Positions 29,650-38,297 of a stretch of DNA of 64,000 bases are shown piece after piece. Position numbers and translations under genes: made by a program. The stretch's first letter is position 1. Every line of letters begins with the position of its first letter. The stretch lies in NCBI RefSeq assembly GCF_000255495.1, contig NZ_AHYZ01000062.1, forward strand, positions 1 through 64,000. Direction: 5' to 3'. The notes under the pieces were generated by a model that searched no databases, was not told the DNA's origin, and was given only the letters and a program-made list of their open reading frames with translations. The stretch comes from Liquorilactobacillus vini DSM 20605 (GTDB lineage: Bacteria > Bacillota > Bacilli > Lactobacillales > Lactobacillaceae).

Positions 29650-31876
29650 CTTGAAGACCTCCATTTAATTGATTTAATTTTACCCGCTTTAGCCGCAGGG
29701 CATTTAAAACGACTGAAACTGAACTAAAACTCATTGCTGCTCCGGCAATTGCTGGATTGAGCAGCGGACCGCCAAAAAGTGATAAAACTCCTAGCGCAAC
29801 TGGAATGCCCAAGGTATTGTAAGCAAAAGCCCAGAATAGGTTTTCCTTAATATTTAAGAGTGTTTTACGACTAAGGATGACTGCATTTAGCAATTCATTT
29901 AAACTTGAATGCATCAGTACCACATCAGCTGCCTCAATCGCAACATTAGTGCCATTGCCAATCGCAATCCCCACATCTGCCAAAGCTAAAGCCGGCGCAT
30001 CATTGATTCCATCACCAACCATGGCAACCTTATGGCCTTCTTGTTGCAATTGCTGGATCACTGCTGCTTTTTGAGTTGGCAAAACTTCTGCAAAAACTCG
30101 GTTAATGCCAACCTGCTGAGCGACTTGATCAGCAACTGCTTGTTTATCACCAGTTAATAAAACAACTTCGATCTTGGCTGTTGCCAGGCGATTGATTACT
30201 TGGCGGGCTTCAGGACGAAGTGGATCAACAATATTGATTTCACCAAGCAGCTGTCGCTCATCGGCTAAGTAGACCACAGTCTGCCCAATTGCCTGCTTAG
30301 GTTTCAAATCAGCAACAATTTTTTGCTTTTGCAATAATTTTTGATTACCCAAATAATACTGCTGACCAGCAATCTTACCACTGATTCCTAAACCTGGATA
30401 AGTTTTAAATTCGCTGACTGACTCGTTTGTCATGGATGCTGCTTTAACAATTGCTGCTGCTAATGGATGACTGCTACCACTTTCTAAACTAGCGGCAATT
30501 GTTAATAATTCCTGACTCGAACGATCACTATTCGTAAAAACTTGGGCTACATGAGGATCACCTTGCGTTAAGGTCCCAGTTTTATCAAAAACAATCGTCG
30601 TAATCCGCGACATCATTTCCAAAGCTGGGCTATTTTTGAACAAGATTCCATTTTCGGCTGCTTTGCCGCCGCCAACCATTAAAGCTGTTGGTGTTGCTAA
30701 ACCAAGTGCACACGGACAAGCAATTACTAATACAGCCACAAAAACTTGTAAAGCAAAGTTGAGGGAGGCCCCAGCAACCAGCCAGCCTATCCCACCTAAA
30801 AAGGCAATCAGTAAAATTGCTGGAACAAAGTAAGCCGCAACTTGATCAGCTAACCGCGCAATTGGTGCTTTAGTTGCCTGAGCATCAGCCACTAATTTGA
30901 TGATTTGAGCTAAGACCGTTTTTTCACCGACCTGAGTAGCCTGAATTGTAATTCTGCCCAGTTGATTCTGGGTACCACCAATTACTTGGTCGCCAACACT
31001 TTTGGTCACTGGTAAGCTCTCGCCAGTAATCATTGATTCATCAATACTCGTTTGTCCTGACAGAATCTGTCCATCCGTTGGCACCTGTAAACCAGCTTTC
31101 ACCAACAGGTGGTCACCTGGCTGAATTTGATCAGCCGCAATTTTTTCTACCGTTCCATCTGCTAAAAGCCGATCAGCTTGGGGCGGAACTAGATTCAACA
31201 AAGAGTTCAATGAACCAACTGCTTTTTGTTTAGCAGCAAATTCCAGATACTTACCACACATGATCAGCGTTAAAATCATTGCTGCTGTTTCGTAATACAA
31301 ATATCCAGACTGACCTTGAAATAAAATCAGCCAAGTGTTAACCAAACTGGTCAGCATTGCCGTCCAAGTTCCTAATGCTACTAAAGAATCCATGTTAGGA
31401 TGGAATCGAAGCAGTGAACTGAACCCCTTCAGCCAATGCTGCCGGCCAAAATAAAAAACACCACTGGTCAATAATAATTCAATGATCGCTCGTTTGCCCA
31501 AAGCCGCACTGCCACCAAGAAAATTCGGCAAAACCCAACCAAACATCGAACCCATTGCTAAATACAAAACCGGAAGCGTTAATAAGATTGCTCCCATTAA
31601 ATCAGTTTTCATCTGCTGCTTTTGGCGCTGCTTTTTTTGTGCCTGTTGTTGATCAATCAGCTGGTGCTGTAATTTCGCCCCATAGCCTGCATGCTCAACC
31701 GCCGTGACAATCTGAGCTGGTTCTAATTTTCTTTCATCATAAGCAACTTGCATTTTCTCGGTTGCTAAATTAACATTAGCAGTTTTAACTCCTTTGAGTT
31801 GTCCAACAGCTTTTTCAACTGTTTGCGCACAACTGGCACAAACCATGCCATCAATTTCATATTGTTCCTGCCTCAT
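29612..31876 (-). CDS. copA: copper-exporting P1B-type ATPase CopA
   Basis: 754 residues. One N-terminal HMA domain (GMVCASC, cysteines near 13 and 16) is followed by the membrane helices, the TGES actuator loop, the copper site CPCALG, the DKTGTLT phosphorylation site, SSHPLAAA and the GDGINDAPAL hinge. It exports copper(I). The ATG at 31876 with AAAGAGGTGATC is preferred to 31894. The C-terminus carries about 20 residues after the last helix that overlap copZ. Together with copY and copZ it is a standard copper-resistance operon, separate from the CPG-type pump at 9364-11256. Confidence 0.96.
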   Translation of the reverse strand: MRQEQYEIDGMVCASCAQTVEKAVGQLKGVKTANVNLATEKMQVAYDERKLEPAQIVTAVEHAGYGAKLQHQLIDQQQAQKKQRQKQQMKTDLMGAILLTLPVLYLAMGSMFGWVLPNFLGGSAALGKRAIIELLLTSGVFYFGRQHWLKGFSSLLRFHPNMDSLVALGTWTAMLTSLVNTWLILFQGQSGYLYYETAAMILTLIMCGKYLEFAAKQKAVGSLNSLLNLVPPQADRLLADGTVEKIAADQIQPGDHLLVKAGLQVPTDGQILSGQTSIDESMITGESLPVTKSVGDQVIGGTQNQLGRITIQATQVGEKTVLAQIIKLVADAQATKAPIARLADQVAAYFVPAILLIAFLGGIGWLVAGASLNFALQVFVAVLVIACPCALGLATPTALMVGGGKAAENGILFKNSPALEMMSRITTIVFDKTGTLTQGDPHVAQVFTNSDRSSQELLTIAASLESGSSHPLAAAIVKAASMTNESVSEFKTYPGLGISGKIAGQQYYLGNQKLLQKQKIVADLKPKQAIGQTVVYLADERQLLGEINIVDPLRPEARQVINRLATAKIEVVLLTGDKQAVADQVAQQVGINRVFAEVLPTQKAAVIQQLQQEGHKVAMVGDGINDAPALALADVGIAIGNGTNVAIEAADVVLMHSSLNELLNAVILSRKTLLNIKENLFWAFAYNTLGIPVALGVLSLFGGPLLNPAIAGAAMSFSSVSVVLNALRLKRVKLNQLNGGLQDVKRSLSIRNEM

Positions 31877-31899
31877 CTGATCACCTCTTTTCATAGGTT

Positions 31900-31929
31900 A
31901 TTATACCGGTTCCGTTTACTAATGTAAAC
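31900..31929 (-). promoter_or_regulatory. CopY-type operator and promoter of copAZ
   Basis: Palindrome GTTTACTAATGTAAAC at 31914-31929 resembles the cop box (TACAnnTGTA, one mismatch). On the minus strand TTTACA (31928-31923), a 17-base spacer and TATAAT (31905-31900) form a promoter whose -35 lies inside the palindrome. Repressor bound here would block copA and copZ. Confidence 0.8.
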
Positions 31930-31935
31930 ACAAAA

Positions 31936-32403
31936 TCAAAAGTTTTTCTTACTTTTGGCCATTGCACAGCCATGGTAATCTAAATGCATAGTTGGCAGAC
32001 AATCACACGGTAATTGCTCTGGCGCTGTCTGATATTTTTGCCTTAGCTCCGTTTCAAGTGCTGATATATCATTCTTAGTTAACGGAAACTGTTTAACTAA
32101 TGACTGCAATGCACTTCCAACATGCATTTGACAAATTTTTTCAAAAACATTCGTCGTCATTAAATCAATGGCCTCTTGTTCATTGATCAATGGATGATAA
32201 ACGAAGCTACGTTTTTGCGTCGTCGTTGCCAAAACTTTTTTTTGAATCAAACGGCGCAAGAGAGTCTTGATCGTGGCTTCTTTCCAGTGATTCTTTGCAG
32301 CTAAATTGTCAATAATCTGTCGACTGGTTGCCTGTTGCAAGGTCCAAACAACCCGCATGATTTGCCATTCTGCATCACTAATCTCAACTGTTTTCGCTGT
32401 CAA
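31936..32403 (-). CDS. copY: CopY/TcrY-type copper-responsive repressor
   Basis: 155 residues of the BlaI/MecI/CopY family: a winged helix in the first 75 residues (SDAEWQIMRVVWTL, TIKTLLRRL) and a C-terminal metal-sensing tail. The tail has CDC at about 138-140 and one more cysteine eleven residues later (YHGCAM), rather than the usual CxCx4CxC, so the zinc/copper site may be built differently. It starts with TTG. The gene lies 30 bases behind the aminotransferase gene and before the cop operator, so it may be read from the aminotransferase promoter. Confidence 0.9.
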   Translation of the reverse strand: MTAKTVEISDAEWQIMRVVWTLQQATSRQIIDNLAAKNHWKEATIKTLLRRLIQKKVLATTTQKRSFVYHPLINEQEAIDLMTTNVFEKICQMHVGSALQSLVKQFPLTKNDISALETELRQKYQTAPEQLPCDCLPTMHLDYHGCAMAKSKKNF

Positions 32404-32433
32404 TTTTCATCCATCTTCTTTCTAAAATCATCC

Positions 32434-33615
32434 TTACTGATCAAACAAATGCAAGGCACCAATTCGTTGAACTGCTTCAACCAACCGTGCTGGTGAAACT
32501 AGCAAACCAATCCGCACATACTGATCGCCTAATTTTCCGAAACCTTTTCCAGGTGCGACAGCAACATTAACTTGATCCAACAATGAATCAGCAAAAGTTT
32601 CACTGGTATAGCCTTGAGGAACTGGCATCCAAGTATAGAAAGTTCCCTTAGGCACATATGGCTGCCAGCCAATTTTTCTAGCAGCAGTCAGGAAAGCATC
32701 CCGCCGTTTTTGATATAAACTAACCAAGTGATCGATTTGCTCTTGAGCTTGATCTGAAAGCAAAGCAGTAATCCCAGCTTCTTGGATTGCTGGGAAAATG
32801 CTGACAAACAGATGATCCTGGATCAAATTCAAGGCCGAAATAATTGAGGCATTACCAGCCGCAAACGCAATTCGCCAACCAGCCATGTTGAATGTTTTTG
32901 AAAATGTATAGATTTCAATCCCAACGTCTTTAGCACCTGCAGCCTGCAAAAAGCTAGGATTTTGATAGCCATCAAAACCCAAAGCTCCATAAGCAAAATC
33001 ACTGACAATTCCAAGTTGATGCTGTTTGGCAAATTCAACTGTTTGCTGGTAAAACTCAGGTGTCGCCGCGGCACCAGTCGGATTATTAGGATAATTAAGA
33101 TACATAAACTTCGCTTGATCAGCCGCTTGTTGATCAAATTTTTGATAATCCGGCAAAAAGTTGTTTTTTTCTAAGAGAGGAAAGGTTTGATACTTGACCT
33201 GACCTAAAGCAACTCCAGACAGATAATCGGGATAACCTGGATCTGGAAGCAACATTAAATCACCAGGATTCATTAAAGCCCAGGGTAATTCGACTAAACC
33301 AATTTTTGATCCACCTAAAATGGCAATTTCCGTTTCCGGATCGAGTTTGACTCCATAGTGCTTTTGATAAAACTCAGCAGCAGCTTGCTTTAAAGTCAGC
33401 AAACCAGTAAAAGGTGAGTACTTATGATTTTGCGGCTTAACCGTTGCAGCTTGCATCGCCTTAACAATGTAATCATAAGTTGGTTGATCAGGATTCCCTT
33501 GTCCAAGATTGATTACATCATTTCCAGCAACAATTTTTTGATTGACCTTGCTAACTAAAGTAGCAAAAAACTGCGCTGGTAAAGTTCCCATTAATTCTGA
33601 TTTTTCAAAAAACAA
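32434..33615 (-). CDS. pyridoxal-phosphate aminotransferase, class I/II
   Basis: About 393 residues of fold-type I. The segment GQGNPDQPT is near the start, LNYPNNPTGA binds the cofactor phosphate region, SDFAYGALGFDG holds the pyridoxal aspartate and tyrosine, and the Schiff-base lysine is in YTFSKTFNMAGWR. It moves an amino group between amino acids and 2-keto acids; aromatic, branched-chain or N-acetyl-diaminopimelate substrates are possible. The start is uncertain: a TTG at 33660 lies too near the TATAAT at 33693-33688 and has no ribosome binding site, so TTG at 33615 with GAAAGAAG upstream is preferred. It is divergent from a hydroxyacid dehydrogenase that reduces the keto acids such enzymes make. 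Confidence 0.88.
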   Translation of the reverse strand: MFFEKSELMGTLPAQFFATLVSKVNQKIVAGNDVINLGQGNPDQPTYDYIVKAMQAATVKPQNHKYSPFTGLLTLKQAAAEFYQKHYGVKLDPETEIAILGGSKIGLVELPWALMNPGDLMLLPDPGYPDYLSGVALGQVKYQTFPLLEKNNFLPDYQKFDQQAADQAKFMYLNYPNNPTGAAATPEFYQQTVEFAKQHQLGIVSDFAYGALGFDGYQNPSFLQAAGAKDVGIEIYTFSKTFNMAGWRIAFAAGNASIISALNLIQDHLFVSIFPAIQEAGITALLSDQAQEQIDHLVSLYQKRRDAFLTAARKIGWQPYVPKGTFYTWMPVPQGYTSETFADSLLDQVNVAVAPGKGFGKLGDQYVRIGLLVSPARLVEAVQRIGALHLFDQ

Positions 33616-33763
33616 TATTCGACCGCTTCTTTCTTTATCAATCTTGAAATTAAAAATCAATTTCAGCTGAATAATTTCTTAATTTGTATTATACCGCAAT
33701 TCATCATGGATTTTTAAAATTCTATTCATGACTGGTGATAATTTTATTTAGTAGTTTTTCTAC

Positions 33764-33792
33764 TTGACTTTACATAAAATTAAACTTAAATT
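33764..33792 (+). promoter_or_regulatory. promoter of the hydroxyacid dehydrogenase gene
   Basis: TTGACT (33764-33769), 17-base spacer, TAAATT (33787-33792), 40 bases before the TTG start. The divergent aminotransferase promoter (TATAAT at 33693-33688) is about 70 bases away. Confidence 0.65.
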
Positions 33793-33831
33793 AATTGTAA
33801 GGGTTTTAAAAACATTCAGGAGGTACTCATT

Positions 33832-34737
33832 TTGCGAAAAATTGGTGTGATTGGCCTCGGCCATGTTGGTGCAACTATTGCTTATACGCTTGTTGCCAAA
33901 GGTATCGTAGATGAATTAGTGATCATTGATAAAAATCAAGATAAAGCAACTGCTGAAGAATATGATTTAAGGGATACTTTAGCACGCCTCGATACTTTTA
34001 CCAAGATCATTCCGCAAGATTATCAGGCCCTATGTGATGCGGATATTATTATTACTGCTTTTGGTAATATCGATTCAATCAGGATGAACGGCGATCGGTT
34101 TGGTGAATTGAAATTCAATATGCAAGCTGTCCAAGAAGTCGCTGCAGGGATTAAATCCTCTGGCTTTAATGGAGTGCTAATTAATATTACTAACCCGTGT
34201 GATGTGATCACAACCATATTGCAGCAGCAAATTGGGCTCAGCAAGCAGCAAGTCTTCGGAACCGGGACTTTTCTAGATACGGCCAGAATGCAGCGTGCAG
34301 TCGGTCAAGCACTGCATGAGGATCCCAAAAATGTTAGTGGTTATGTTTTAGGTGAGCATGGTGAGTCACAATTTACTGCTTGGTCGACGGTTGAAGTTAA
34401 AGGTCATCCAATTACTAAAATGGCTCAAGAACTAGCTTTAGATTTAGATGAATTAGACCAGCAAGCGCGACGGGGCGGTTGGTTAGTCTTTTATGGCAAG
34501 CATTATACTTGCTATGCCATTGCAACCTGTGCAATCAAATTGGCTCTGGCTGTTTTGTCAGATGCCCACTTAGCCTGCCCAACTTCAGTCTACCTTGACC
34601 AGTACCAACATTATATTGGTTACCCAGCTGTTATCGGCCGTCAAGGAATTATTGAACTTAATCCACTAAAATTAACAACTGCTGAACAAGCTAAACTTGA
34701 CCAGTCGGCTAAAACGATTAAAGAAAAGCTTAATTAA
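33832..34737 (+). CDS. L-2-hydroxyisocaproate dehydrogenase-like enzyme
   Basis: 301 residues of the lactate/malate dehydrogenase family. The NAD loop IGLGHVGATIAYTL is at the N-terminus, the motif TNPCDV follows, and the catalytic pair is seen in GTGTFLDTARMQRAVG and GEHGESQ. The GNIDS loop and the overall pattern fit L-HicDH rather than L-LDH. L-HicDH reduces 2-keto acids from leucine and related amino acids to 2-hydroxy acids and regenerates NAD. The TTG start follows AGGAGG. It faces a divergent aminotransferase gene that could supply its substrate, and has its own promoter and terminator. Confidence 0.88.
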   Translation: MRKIGVIGLGHVGATIAYTLVAKGIVDELVIIDKNQDKATAEEYDLRDTLARLDTFTKIIPQDYQALCDADIIITAFGNIDSIRMNGDRFGELKFNMQAVQEVAAGIKSSGFNGVLINITNPCDVITTILQQQIGLSKQQVFGTGTFLDTARMQRAVGQALHEDPKNVSGYVLGEHGESQFTAWSTVEVKGHPITKMAQELALDLDELDQQARRGGWLVFYGKHYTCYAIATCAIKLALAVLSDAHLACPTSVYLDQYQHYIGYPAVIGRQGIIELNPLKLTTAEQAKLDQSAKTIKEKLN

Positions 34738-34768
34738 AAACAAAAACTTTATCTATCTCCAGTCTAGT

Positions 34769-34804
34769 TTCAGTTAACTAAATTAGCTAACTGAAGCTTT
34801 TTTA
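34769..34804 (+). terminator. terminator after the hydroxyacid dehydrogenase gene
   Basis: Stem TTCAGTTA (34769-34776) with TAACTGAA (34788-34795), followed by a T run at 34798-34803. Confidence 0.8.
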
Positions 34805-34805
34805 A

Positions 34806-34840
34806 TTTAAAAAAAGCCAGCTGCCAATTTGGCAACTGAC
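34806..34840 (-). terminator. terminator after rpsI
   Basis: Minus-strand hairpin GTCAGTTGCC-AAAT-GGCAGCTGGC (34840-34816) with seven or more T after it. Confidence 0.8.
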
Positions 34841-34863
34841 CTGAAAAGCCAAGGAATGTTGGT

Positions 34864-35256
34864 TTAACGTTTTGAAAATTGTGGTGCTTTACGAGCTTTC
34901 TTCAAACCTGGTTTCTTTCGTTCTTTCATTCGAGCATCACGTGTCAAGAGACCAGCACGCTTCAAAACTCCACGGAAATCAGGATCAACTTCTAATAAAG
35001 CCCGGGCAATTCCATGACGAATTGCACCAGCTTGACCAGAAAAGCCGCCACCATTAACATTAACTAAAACGTCGTAAGCATCTTTTGTTTCAGTAACATC
35101 AAACGGCTGTACCATTACTTCACGCAAGTTTGCAAATGGAATATAATTTTCAGCTGAACGACCATTAATCGTAATTTTACCTGTACCCGGTACCAAACGA
35201 ACACGAGCAACAGAGTTTTTACGACGGCCAGTTCCTTTGTATTGTACTTGAGCCAA
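34864..35256 (-). CDS. rpsI: 30S ribosomal protein S9
   Basis: 130 residues. The start [19 protein letters not shown] and the basic C-terminus ending KAPQFSKR, which reaches the P-site tRNA, are diagnostic. It follows rplM by 13 bases in the standard rplM-rpsI operon and is followed by a terminator. Confidence 0.98.
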   Translation of the reverse strand: MAQVQYKGTGRRKNSVARVRLVPGTGKITINGRSAENYIPFANLREVMVQPFDVTETKDAYDVLVNVNGGGFSGQAGAIRHGIARALLEVDPDFRGVLKRAGLLTRDARMKERKKPGLKKARKAPQFSKR

Positions 35257-35269
35257 ATTCAGTCTCCTC

Positions 35270-35713
35270 CTAAATTAAGTTTGTAATATCGAGTACTTCA
35301 GGCTGCTGTGCTGTATGTTGATGGTCAGCACCGCGATAAACGCGAAGTTTCTTCATTTGAGCATGGCCTAAACTTCCCTTAGGCATCATACCTTTGATCG
35401 ATAAAGTAATTAATTTTTCTGGATCCTTTTCACGGTAATCTCCAGCAGTTCTTGCTTTTAAACCACCTGGATGATCCGTATGATGATAGTAAATTTTATG
35501 ATCTGCTTTACGCCCAGTTAAGGCAACTTTTTCAGCATTAATAACAATTACAAAATCACCAGTATCAACATTCGGTGTAAAAGTCGGTTTGTTCTTACCA
35601 CGCAAAACGGAAGCAACGACAGCCGATAAACGTCCCAAAGGAACATCTGTTGCATCAACGACATACCATTTACGTTCCACTTCGCCTGGTTTTGCAATAT
35701 AAGTTGTACGCAC
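35270..35713 (-). CDS. rplM: 50S ribosomal protein L13
   Basis: 147 residues when started at the GTG at 35713, the usual length. An ATG at 35728 also opens the frame, but it overlaps the ribosome binding site GGAGG, which lies eight bases before the GTG. The protein starts [16 protein letters not shown] as in relatives and helps early 50S assembly. A promoter and a foldable leader lie upstream, consistent with autoregulation. Confidence 0.97.
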   Translation of the reverse strand: MRTTYIAKPGEVERKWYVVDATDVPLGRLSAVVASVLRGKNKPTFTPNVDTGDFVIVINAEKVALTGRKADHKIYYHHTDHPGGLKARTAGDYREKDPEKLITLSIKGMMPKGSLGHAQMKKLRVYRGADHQHTAQQPEVLDITNLI

Positions 35714-35738
35714 GATTTTTTCCTCCATTTTTATATGC

Positions 35739-35826
35739 TTGTTTGACGCATAATAAGTTTCCGGGGCCTACTAGTGGGGCAAACAATACCAACTTTAATG
35801 TTACTTTTTTTTGCTCCTAAAGTCAA
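35739..35826 (-). promoter_or_regulatory. promoter and structured leader of rplM-rpsI
   Basis: Minus-strand TTGACT (35826-35821), 17-base spacer, TAACAT (35803-35798). The short leader then has TTGTTTG (35786-35780), which pairs with CAAACAA (35745-35739) and encloses CCCCACTAGTAGGCCCCGG. This is the position and compact shape of the L13 leader known in Firmicutes, where L13 is thought to bind its own mRNA; the match to that family is my inference. Confidence 0.6.
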
Positions 35827-35847
35827 TATTTATCCTAAATTTAATTG

Positions 35848-36597
35848 TTAATAAACAACTTCTTTTAAATACAAACCGCTGGCTGGTGCCGTACCACGAC
35901 ACTGAGTCCGATCCTTCACCTGATATAAACGTAAAAAGTCATGAACCGGGCGTCGCTTACTGCCAATTTCCAGCAAAGCTGCAACCATGATTCGAACTTG
36001 ATTATACAAAAATCCATTCCCATAAAATTCAAAAATCAATTCGTGTTCAGCTGTTTGCATTTGAACCGTTGCCGAATAAATTGTCCGAACATGGGTCTTG
36101 GCTTGACTGCCAGCAGCCACAAAGCTCGAAAAATCATGCGTTCCGACAACATCTTTTAAGGCCTCACGAATCAAAGTAACATCTAGCGGATATTTCCAGT
36201 GCCCAGTATAAAAGCGTTTAAAGGGATCCACATACCAGCAGAGACTAACGCGATATAAATAGCGCTTGCCATGTGTTGTATATCGTGCGTGAAAGTTAGC
36301 TGAAACATGCTCAGCTTGCAGGACCTGCATATCAAGTGGCAACATACTGTTTAACCCATTGACAATTCCGCTATCAGGGACATCATTGACCAAATCAAAA
36401 TGCACGACTTGGCCCAATGCATGAACACCAGCATCTGTCCGTCCAGACCCAAAAATATGAACATAATTATTTGCTTTATTCATTCGATTAACAGCTTTTT
36501 CAAGAACTCCTTGAACTGTCCGCTGATGGGGCTGAACTTGAAAACCAGCAAAGTTCGTCCCATCATAAGCCAAAGTTACTTTGTATCTGACAGTCAC
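35848..36597 (-). CDS. truA: tRNA pseudouridine(38-40) synthase
   Basis: 249 residues. The catalytic aspartate lies in [11 protein letters not shown], and [17 protein letters not shown] at the start and the FLYNQVRIM motif confirm TruA. It makes pseudouridine at positions 38-40 of tRNA anticodon arms. GTG at 36597 is used; an in-frame GTG at 36606 cannot be excluded, as AGAGAG lies before both. It is the last gene after ecfA1-ecfA2-ecfT, before the rplM promoter. Confidence 0.95.
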   Translation of the reverse strand: MTVRYKVTLAYDGTNFAGFQVQPHQRTVQGVLEKAVNRMNKANNYVHIFGSGRTDAGVHALGQVVHFDLVNDVPDSGIVNGLNSMLPLDMQVLQAEHVSANFHARYTTHGKRYLYRVSLCWYVDPFKRFYTGHWKYPLDVTLIREALKDVVGTHDFSSFVAAGSQAKTHVRTIYSATVQMQTAEHELIFEFYGNGFLYNQVRIMVAALLEIGSKRRPVHDFLRLYQVKDRTQCRGTAPASGLYLKEVVY

Positions 36598-36625
36598 TAT
36601 TTCCACTCTCTCTAATTATAAATTT

Positions 36626-37423
36626 CTACCAATTTCGTAAAAGCAGCATCCCAATAGTTAAGGCCAAAAATGCTAAACAGCTTAAAGTATCATGGTACAA
36701 CCACTGATGTACGCGATACTTGGTCCGTCCTTCACCACCATGATAACCACGCGCCTCCATTGCAGTTGCTAAATCTTCCGCCCGATTAAACGCACTAACA
36801 AATAACGGAATCAGCAACGGTACCACTGCTTTTAAACGTTGCATTAAGCTTCCTTGATCAAAATTCACCCCACGCGAACGCTGCGCATTCATAATTTTAA
36901 GCGCTTCATCCATTAAAGTCGGCACAAATCTCAAAGCAATCGAAAGCATCAGTGAAACTTCATAAACTGGGAAATGAACTTTTTTCAACGGCTTGAGGAG
37001 CGACTCCATGGCCCCAGCGATTTCCAAAGGCGGAGTCGTAAGGGTCAGTAACGTCGACATAAAAATAATTAAAACAAAGCGGCAGAAAACATAAATTCCA
37101 CTGACTAAGCCAGTGCTTGTAACTGATAAGATACCCCAGTGCCAATAAACTGTTCCACCGGTACTAAAAAAAATCTGTAGAACGACCGTAAATAAAATTA
37201 GCCAAATTAACGGGCGAACACCCTTCCAAAAAAAACCAATTTTAATTTTTGCCAGTAAAATCGTCAAAGCCATAAAGAAAAACAGCAAAAAATAGGATGA
37301 CCAGTTATTAGCCAAAAAGATAATAATAATAAAGTAAAAACTCAGAAGCAGTTTAGCCCGCGGATCTAAACGATGGATCAATGACGAACCTGGCAGATAT
37401 CTTCCCAAAAGAATTTTATTCAT
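36626..37423 (-). CDS. ecfT: ECF transporter T component
   Basis: 265 residues with several membrane helices in the N-terminal half and a cytosolic coupling part. The two Ala-Arg-Gly type signatures that lock to the ATPases are visible as NAQRSRGV and MEARGYHG. EcfT is the scaffold that transmits ATP hydrolysis to exchangeable vitamin-binding S components, one of which is encoded at 27771-28367. It overlaps ecfA2 by 8 bases. Confidence 0.96.
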   Translation of the reverse strand: MNKILLGRYLPGSSLIHRLDPRAKLLLSFYFIIIIFLANNWSSYFLLFFFMALTILLAKIKIGFFWKGVRPLIWLILFTVVLQIFFSTGGTVYWHWGILSVTSTGLVSGIYVFCRFVLIIFMSTLLTLTTPPLEIAGAMESLLKPLKKVHFPVYEVSLMLSIALRFVPTLMDEALKIMNAQRSRGVNFDQGSLMQRLKAVVPLLIPLFVSAFNRAEDLATAMEARGYHGGEGRTKYRVHQWLYHDTLSCLAFLALTIGMLLLRNW

Positions 37424-38297
37424 CTTGACTTACTCCTTTTGGTAAAAAATTGGCTAGCTGGTTGGCCAGCTGACTTACAGTTAACGGCAGTGGTGAAAAC
37501 TTGAAAGTTGATTTTTTTTCAATTTCAAACGCAAATTTGGTTGCGTGGGGCAAGCCCAAGTGGTGTTTGTTTAACCACTCTACTTGACTAAAAAGTTGCT
37601 GAGGTGTTTGTTGAGTCAGCAATTTCCCTTGTTCCATCACTAAAACTTGATCTGCATATTCTGCAACATCATCCATTTGATGTGAAACTAAAATAACTGT
37701 TAAATGCTGTTGTGACTTTAAACGCGCAAAAAGCTCCATAATTTCCTGATGACCCTTAGGATCTAAACCAGCAGTTGGTTCGTCTAAAACCAAAACTTTT
37801 GGTTTCATAACTAAGATCCCTGCAATTGCAACTCGCCGCATTTGACCACCTGACAACTCAAAGGGCGATTTATCTAAAACTGAATCAGGTAATCTAACTG
37901 CTTCAGCTGCTTCTTTGGCCAATTGAGCCGCTTTTTCCTCATCGATCCCAAAATTCTTAGGAGCAAAAGCAATATCACGCAAAACTGTCTCCTCAAATAA
38001 TTGAGCTTCTGGAAATTGAAACACCACACCGACTTGTCGCCGTAAATCACTTAACTCTTTATTAGTTGTTTGTGGAGTAATCATCTGCTCTTGAACCATT
38101 AAACGACCGTGAGTGGGTTTTAATAATCCATTTAAATGCTGAACCAAGGTTGACTTACCACTACCAGTATGACCAATGATTGCGGTATAACTTTCATCCG
38201 GCAGAGAAAAGCTGACCTGATTTAAAGCCTGGTGAGCAAATGGCGTATTTGGTTGATAAATGTAGTCTACTTTTTCAAAATTGATTGACAAATCCAA
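37416..38297 (-). CDS. ecfA2: ECF transporter ATPase EcfA2
   Basis: 293 residues of ABC ATPase. Walker A GHTGSGKST is near residue 41-49, the signature LSGGQMRRVAIAG and Walker B VLVLDEPTAGLDP follow, with the switch histidine in LVSHQMDDV. With EcfA1 it forms the ATPase pair of the energy-coupling module. It starts with TTG, seven bases after AAAGGA, inside the 3' end of ecfA1 (31-base overlap). Confidence 0.95.
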   Translation of the reverse strand: MDLSINFEKVDYIYQPNTPFAHQALNQVSFSLPDESYTAIIGHTGSGKSTLVQHLNGLLKPTHGRLMVQEQMITPQTTNKELSDLRRQVGVVFQFPEAQLFEETVLRDIAFAPKNFGIDEEKAAQLAKEAAEAVRLPDSVLDKSPFELSGGQMRRVAIAGILVMKPKVLVLDEPTAGLDPKGHQEIMELFARLKSQQHLTVILVSHQMDDVAEYADQVLVMEQGKLLTQQTPQQLFSQVEWLNKHHLGLPHATKFAFEIEKKSTFKFSPLPLTVSQLANQLANFLPKGVSQDE

